A stretch of DNA of 64,000 nucleotides. Origin: Hypericum androsaemum. Lineage: Eukaryota; Streptophyta; Magnoliopsida; Malpighiales; Hypericaceae. Positions 58,421 through 64,000 of the stretch are shown here, one piece after another. Within the stretch, counting starts at the first letter, position 1. Each line of letters starts with the position of its first letter. The notes beneath the pieces were generated by a model. It was not told the origin of the DNA, did not search any database, and was given only the letters and a program-made list of their open reading frames with translations. The position numbers and the translations under genes were made by a program. The DNA is taken from positions 5,749,001 to 5,813,000 of the forward strand of contig OZ023192.1 of the NCBI GenBank assembly GCA_963995505.1, given 5' to 3'.

Positions 58421-61400
58421 ATGGCGTGGAGGTTGAGGGTCAAGAGCTTTGGGGTTATAGATGGAGAGGTTTATGGTGGAAATGGGTTTGGTTGGTGGGA
58501 TGAGATAGATGAATCTGAGGATTGGCAAAGAGGGATTTTCTATTTCCTCTCTGCTTCTTATGCATTGGTCTCTCTTGTTGCCCTGGTATGTTGACTTTTT
58601 TCTCCCCAAGATTGAATCTTTTTATGAATTCTTGTTGTGGGTCCTAATGATCTGGTCGATATAGGTAGTATTCTCTATGAGGGTGTTGCCTTGTGTGTTT
58701 ATTAATTGGTTGGTCTATGATTTGGTGTTGTTAAAGGTTTATCTTTGAGAAAGTTTGGACAAGTGGATGTCGGAATCCTCCCAATTGGTATGTTTTTGAA
58801 TGTGGGCTGTCTGCTTACACTTGGAACAAGGATGTTATGAACAAATTTGTCTTTTCAATTTGTGTTTTGGAGGCACCTACGAACGGTTTCATGGGTTTTG
58901 ATTCTTCTGTTAAGCGAACGTCTCCGTGCGATGTTTATTCTGTCAGCAAGCTCTGTTTCGTCCAGAGGATACTGCCGTCGTAGTTGTGATTGTGTGAAAC
59001 AGATAGCTGTAACATTGGAGGACCTTAAACTTGATTAACCTGCATAATGAGATAGGAAAGAGGAGAAATGAAGAGAATTTAGCTGCCGCCTTTTTCACTT
59101 ACGTTGTTGGTAGAAGAGAATATGGAAAGTTTTTACATCGTAAATAAAGTTGACATGCTTCATTGCACTCACCTTTTTAGCGCACTTCCGTTCAGCGTAG
59201 TCCTGTTCTGGCAATTGGGATTCATATTCTGGCTTATGTTTTCCTTAGAGTAAGAATTTGTTTTAGATATACATTTGCACTAAGAAATGCATATGCCATG
59301 ATTGCTAGGAAGCCATTATTAAAAATACTGCCATTTGAAGCAAACACTTGTGTTTCCATGTTTATGCTGGTTCCAAGTTTCTGAGTGCGGAGTGCTTACA
59401 TTAGTTGTTAATAAGGCTAATAAGCATATAAAGGTGTGGTTGTTATGAACTTCTTACTACCAGCACTCTAGAAAAGATCATGGATTTATGAACCTGGAAG
59501 CAGACTCAAAAAAGACTAATAGCTCAAGAAGCACATTGTGACTTCCATGATGTGCATAATGCACGAAACATGCCCTTTACATAATTTTCATTTGATTCAG
59601 GTACAACTATGCCGTATCCAATTGAGAGTGCCGGAATATGGTTGGACCACACAAAAGGTTTTCCACTTGATGAACTTCCTAGTGAATGGATGTAAGGGTT
59701 GGGAAGTAGTCATCGTGGACTTTTTACCAAACTTTATTTTACAAAGTTTCTGAGACCAGTCTCCATTTTTTGGCAGTGAGAGCTATCCTCTTCGGTTTAT
59801 ACAAGGATGTCTTTTCAATTAGGCCAAGGGTATGTGCCTTATCCATTATTTTGTTATTGTGTAGCATATCACTCTCTTCTTTCATCCCTGATTAATTACA
59901 TCGGACATAGTTAAGACCTTGATAACTTATCTTTAGATAGAATTCTGAAATGTTTGATGATGATTTCATAAATTCAAATAACTATTCATCTTAGAGTAAG
60001 CCAAGTACAATTATGGTACTCTATATTCTTGACGAGCACCATTTGTTAACTTCATTAACGGATTTGCATAGTTATTATATGCTAGATATAGAAGTCCTTC
60101 GGTATTTTCCGTTGATGGTCACTGTATTGCAGCCATGAATAAGGTGCAATCTGAATTCAGATTGCATAGGACAATGTGATCCGAGAGCCATGCATTAGAG
60201 CCTATTACTTGTGCTGACCTGTGTGGCATTAACTATAACCTTTACGCAGGCTCTTGAAATTGTGCTTTTGGATCTCCCGAGCCTCCTATTCTTCTCGACG
60301 TATACGCTACTCGTTCTGTTCTGGGCAGAGATATATCATCAGGTACCAAGCACAACCATCCTTTGTAACGTGAAACTAGTGTCTGCTTCCTACTGTATCT
60401 GTCATGTCATGTTTTTTAGGCCAGAAGCCTTCCTATTGACAAGCTCAGGCCTGCTTATTACATCATAAATGGAGTTGTATACTTGACACAAGTAAGAAGA
60501 ATGTTCTAATTGCTGCAATATGCTAACTTATTTGCCAGTCCTACTTTTTAGATACGAATTTGAAGTTCTCTCGGATACTATTAATATTTTTAACAAAAAG
60601 CAGGCATGCATCTGGATATATATAAGGGTAAGTGGAAGTCATGGTGCAGAAGAAGTTGCCAAACTTTTCTTTTCAGGTGGGCTTTTCTTGTGGAGAATTT
60701 TTCTTGAGGGGTGTAATGTGTGGAAATTGGATTAAATTATTGAATTTCAACAGCATTTCATGCCTTGTACCCCTTGGTGACAGCCACCGGCAAGATGCAT
60801 TTGTTGTAAATATAATTGTTCGCAACCGTTTCATATTTAATAAATTAGCAACCTGATTAAAAATAATATTGCCTAGCTTCACCCTAAGAGTTCTTGTGCT
60901 TCTATATGCAGTCATCTCTTTATGCACCGCTATAGGATTCCTGATTTACGGTGGAAGGTGACAGTTGATTTAAATCAAAGTAGTGATATTTTCCTGTACC
61001 TTGCATTCCGGTGTAGTCACTTCAGTTATTTTTCATACACAGGTTGTTCATGATGTTGAGGAGATTCCCGATCGAATCAAGAGGTCGACAGAAGAAACTT
61101 TACGAGGTGAGCAGGTGTCTGCTTTGGTAGAGGACTAACTTCACACTCACTACATCAGATTATCTTGCAAATCTGTTGATTGAAGTAGTCAAGAATCAAC
61201 TTTTTCGACTTTTGTGGTTCTAACTGGCCGGACGATCCGTGCAGGTTGGCTGTGTGACAGGAATCTGTTGTGCTTGTTTCCTTATAAGATGCCTTGTGGT
61301 GAGTGAAATTTGAATGGAAATAATCCATCTACATGTGCGGGGAAAATCTTTTATAATTCACTTGGTGATTCTTGTCTTGTGATTCAGGTCGCCATCTCAG

Positions 61401-61892
61401 CGTTTAACAAGAATGCCGATCTCGATGTGCTTGATCATCCCCTTCTGAATCTCATTTATTACACTGTAAGTTCCACGGTCTTTCTTGCTTTGTTCAATGT
61501 TGTGGCGTAAGCGATATGAGACCTCTTGGCTGGCTCAACTAGATTATATTAGCATAAATATCATGAACCTCAAGAAGATGGAGAAAAGGATTGCCACGCC
61601 ACATACGGAATTTTCACAACGGTCTAGCGATTTATTCAATCTCTTGGGATAACTTCATCTTCATCCCACAATACATATGTTGGGCTTCTTGGGCATTCTG
61701 CGTCGATAATACTAATGATCTCTACACAACATCGACCGAGTTTCCTATTTCCAATTTCTTATGCTTTTCTCTTCCTTTTTCTTACACGACAACTTACAGC
61801 TGGTGGAGATTGTACCATCTTCTATGGTACTTTTCATCTTGCGGAAGTTACCACCAAAGCGGGTTTCAGACCAGTATCACCCGATCAGATAA
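58421..61892 (+). CDS. TOM1: TOM1/TOM3/THH1 family seven-span membrane protein
   Basis: Eleven exons: 58421-58585, 59601-59691, 59777-59829, 60250-60342, 60420-60491, 60604-60676, 60912-60957, 61043-61106, 61245-61298, 61388-61465 and 61800-61892; every junction is GT-AG and the frame closes at 293 residues, the family size. The start ATG ([10 protein letters not shown]) precedes the conserved WWDEIDES segment. Family landmarks follow in order: [70 protein letters not shown], and [14 protein letters not shown]. The protein ends in [17 protein letters not shown]. It has seven predicted membrane spans. Known Arabidopsis relatives sit in the vacuolar membrane and are host factors that tobamoviruses use to anchor their replication complexes; the normal role is unclear. 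Which paralogue this is (TOM1, TOM3 or THH1) I cannot decide. Intron 1 is about 1 kb; the rest are short. Confidence 0.93.
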
Positions 61893-62901
61893 GACATGCC
61901 ACGAGCTATATTTTACAGGCATCATCATCATCTGCTTATAAGATAGAAGGCAGAGAAGAACAGCTAGACAGAAGTACGGGAAGTGAGACACAAGGTTTTT
62001 GCAGATTTTTTCGTACTTTGTATGTTCGGAAAGATTGGATTCTCATTCTCGTTCCATCCCATGTATATTCCATGTTCATTTAGCTTGTGCTGTTCTAAGA
62101 TTTGAGAGCATTCTTTCTGCTGCAATAATTATGTACATGGACTGTTCTAATTATGTGTGACAGACTGTTGTATCTTCTCGTTTTCAATTGCCGATGCTCG
62201 ATATGCTACGAGTTATATAACCCGTCCCTAGTTTTGAACTCGAGTCCGGTTGCGGCCTCGAAAGAATAGCGTTAGCGTTTGAGCTAGGGTTCATATTTCT
62301 TACATCAATACCATTTCCGGGAAGCTCAGTCTCATGTCCGAGCTGGTTGGTAGGAAAGCGAAATCTAAACGGTTGGTCTAGTTTACCGTTCCTCTTCATT
62401 GACTTTTCCAAATTGAATTTTGGTGACGAACTGGATGATCCAACACCGTAATTACCAAATGGTCAACACTTCATCCTACCAGCTTGTCAATTGAGACACG
62501 ATAAAGACACTCATAGATAGTACCGACAATTCTTGATTCTGAATATCATGAGCCGGGGTGAGTTTTTATGTTGACTTGAACAAAAGCATACACAAAGTAG
62601 GACCCTTCATGTTGTCTGCTAAAAGGTGCAAGTGGACTAACGTTGAGACATGGCTAAGTTGTGGAGAAAACGTAACATTCGACTCGTAGTGATGCTTTGA
62701 GAAAACCTCCTAATACCTGAGGTTCTTGCAGCTTGGAACTCCGAACTCGATGCCTGTCCGGCCGAACAAGACGCAGACATTCCATGTTGAAGCAAGGCGA
62801 GGGTGTAGAAAAAGGGCTCGCAGCGGAACATAGACGGAACCATGGATGGATCAAGAGGACTTGCTTGATGGTGTTGCAGTAAGTCACTGCACCATCAATT
62901 C
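61893..62901. other. 3' region of the TOM1-like gene and convergent gene end
   Basis: The first few hundred bases are the likely 3' untranslated region of the plus-strand gene. From about 62640 the minus strand has open frames that could be the last exon or 3' leader of the neighbouring minus-strand gene, but no domain decides this. The two genes converge here. Confidence 0.4.
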
Positions 62902-63991
62902 TTAAGTGTGATGCAAAGTAAAGCTCCTTCTCAGAGCAGCAGCTTTCCAGACAGCCAAGAATTTCAATGCACCACATACTTTAGTCCACCTTCTCCTTGC
63001 CCTCCAAAAGAGGACCTCGTCGAATTGCAGATCATCCGACGCGCTGGACTGATGAAGACCTGGAAACTCCGGTGGAAAAGAATCCTCTTCGTTGCTATCT
63101 GAATGCCCGAAATCAATGCTGCCCAAGAGGGCCTCCAGATCATCCGACATGTCGGACTGATGAAGACCTGCAAAAGGCAACATGGAAAAATCGTCTTCGT
63201 TGATACCCGAATGCCAGAAATCCATGTTGTCCCAGAGGACCTCCAGATCATCCGACACACTGGACTGATGAAAACCTGCAAAAGGCAATGTGGGAGACTC
63301 CTCTTCATTGATATCTGAAAGCCACAAACCGATGGTTCCGATTCCTGAAGCTCCGGTATCCAGAAAGCCATGATCATCCGAGTCACAGGAGACAAGTGAA
63401 GGATTTTCAAGTTCGCTTATGTACTTTGAAGCAAAAGTACTGCGGCCGTCTGAGTTGTCTGCCGAAGGAGTATCAGGAACATAACAAACTTGGGGAAGGC
63501 AGCCTAAAAGAGTCATCTTGTCATTGTTCAGAGGACCAACTCCCTCCAGGAAGGAAAATCCAGCGGTCGCCGAGTCCGGTACATCGTCCGAAAGATGGTT
63601 GAACTACATAATGAAAGCCAGCCTTAAGGCATGGTGATGCGAAATGGAATAAGTAGAGTAGGCGAGGATTAGGAGAGAAGCATACGTTTCCTTTGCCTGA
63701 TGGAGATTCTGACATAGCCAGGGAGAGGCTGATATCTCTTTCCATGCTTATACCATTCCTGAAACTAAATTGCGTAGTTGCCTGCTGCAGTTGAGCTTCA
63801 CCCCAAGGTGGTTTCGGACTTTGACGGCCGAAATAGGGGCAAGATGACTTCAGTTTTTTACCCGGAGCAGAATCTTGTAGGGTTTTCTTAAAGATTTCAT
63901 TGCGGTCATCGTGTTTTAGTCCTAACGATGATGATGATGATGGCTCCAACAGCACTGCAGGCGAGGCTGAGTTGCTGCTTGTGCAAGTCAT
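62902..63991 (-). CDS. 3' part of an unrecognised acidic protein with three 36-residue repeats
   Basis: The gene runs off the right edge. One exon appears to start at 63991 after a TGCAG acceptor (reading MTCTSSNSASPAVLLEP) and ends with donor GGAAAC|GTATGC at 63686. The next seems to start after TATGTAG at about 63611 with FNHLSDDVPDSATAGF and stays in frame past MTLLGCLPQVCYVPDTP. It then encodes three repeats around PFAGLHQS and SDDLEAL (63005-63330 on the DNA). The end is uncertain: the frame runs to a stop at 62902-62904 through a basic stretch FWRARRRWTKVC, but a donor (AAA|GTATGTGG) occurs near 62970. The first part has a possible nuclear signal (GKKLKSS) and a SerAla-rich segment; the rest is acidic. 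It may be a transcriptional regulator, but I do not recognise the family. Confidence 0.55.
63005..63330 (-). repeat. 108-bp in-frame tandem repeat, three copies
   Basis: The anchor CAGATCATCCGAC recurs at 63028, 63136 and 63244, exactly 108 bases apart, and the copies keep one reading frame. The encoded unit is about 36 residues with the core LPFAGLHQS followed by SDDLE. Copies differ at the protein level, so the duplication is not very recent or has been selected to diverge. Confidence 0.9.
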
Positions 63992-64000
63992 CTGCAACGC

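Noticed and set aside
58421..61892. Possibility that the TOM1-like gene is a viral insertion
   Set aside because: The name refers to a plant host factor; the gene has 11 exons with plant introns and no viral domain.

Overview
This is a gene-sparse stretch of a plant nuclear genome: AT-rich non-coding DNA, spliced genes with GT-AG introns, and many plant transposable elements. The two best recognised genes, an OM64-type outer-membrane receptor and a TOM1-type seven-span membrane protein, are land-plant families. I cannot name the species; an angiosperm, probably a woody one, is an inference.

Layout. Positions 1-33033 contain almost only repeats: a hAT MITE, a degenerate minisatellite, a Mutator-like element (MULE) with cargo, a 4.3-kb LINE on the minus strand with a 15-bp target duplication, an LTR retrotransposon that codes only for gag and protease (about 9820-17151), a deleted Ty1/copia element with perfect TTTAA target duplications (17565-18907), remnants of an older gag gene, a nearly full-length but broken Ty1/copia element (22802-28341), a long TA microsatellite and further MULE and hAT remnants.

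From 33280 genes appear, still separated by transposons. They are an intronless single C2H2 zinc-finger gene (33280-34353, minus), a two-exon membrane protein of unknown function (39003-41404, minus), a four-exon alpha/beta hydrolase with a complete Ser-Asp-His triad (45209-46765, minus), a 13-exon OM64 gene (47929-53931, minus), an 11-exon TOM1/TOM3/THH1 gene (58421-61892, plus), and the 3' part of an unrecognised acidic protein with three 36-residue repeats (about 62902-63991, minus). For the hydrolase, OM64, TOM1-like and membrane-protein genes I joined exons by reading splice sites; reading frames close exactly (311, 601, 293 and 395 residues).

The genes do not form an operon or an evident pathway. 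The strongest non-gene results are transposons whose ends I could fix by exact target duplications: four members of one hAT MITE family (8-bp), three longer MULEs carrying GC-rich cargo and one small fold-back MULE MITE (9-bp), one hAT element with transposase remnants (8-bp), and two LINEs (15 and 17 bp). I see no clear candidate for a wholly new system. The most unusual items are the gag-protease-only LTR element, the copia element whose primer-site region pairs exactly with its own LTR, the dead amidase site of OM64, and an 84-nt hairpin downstream of OM64.
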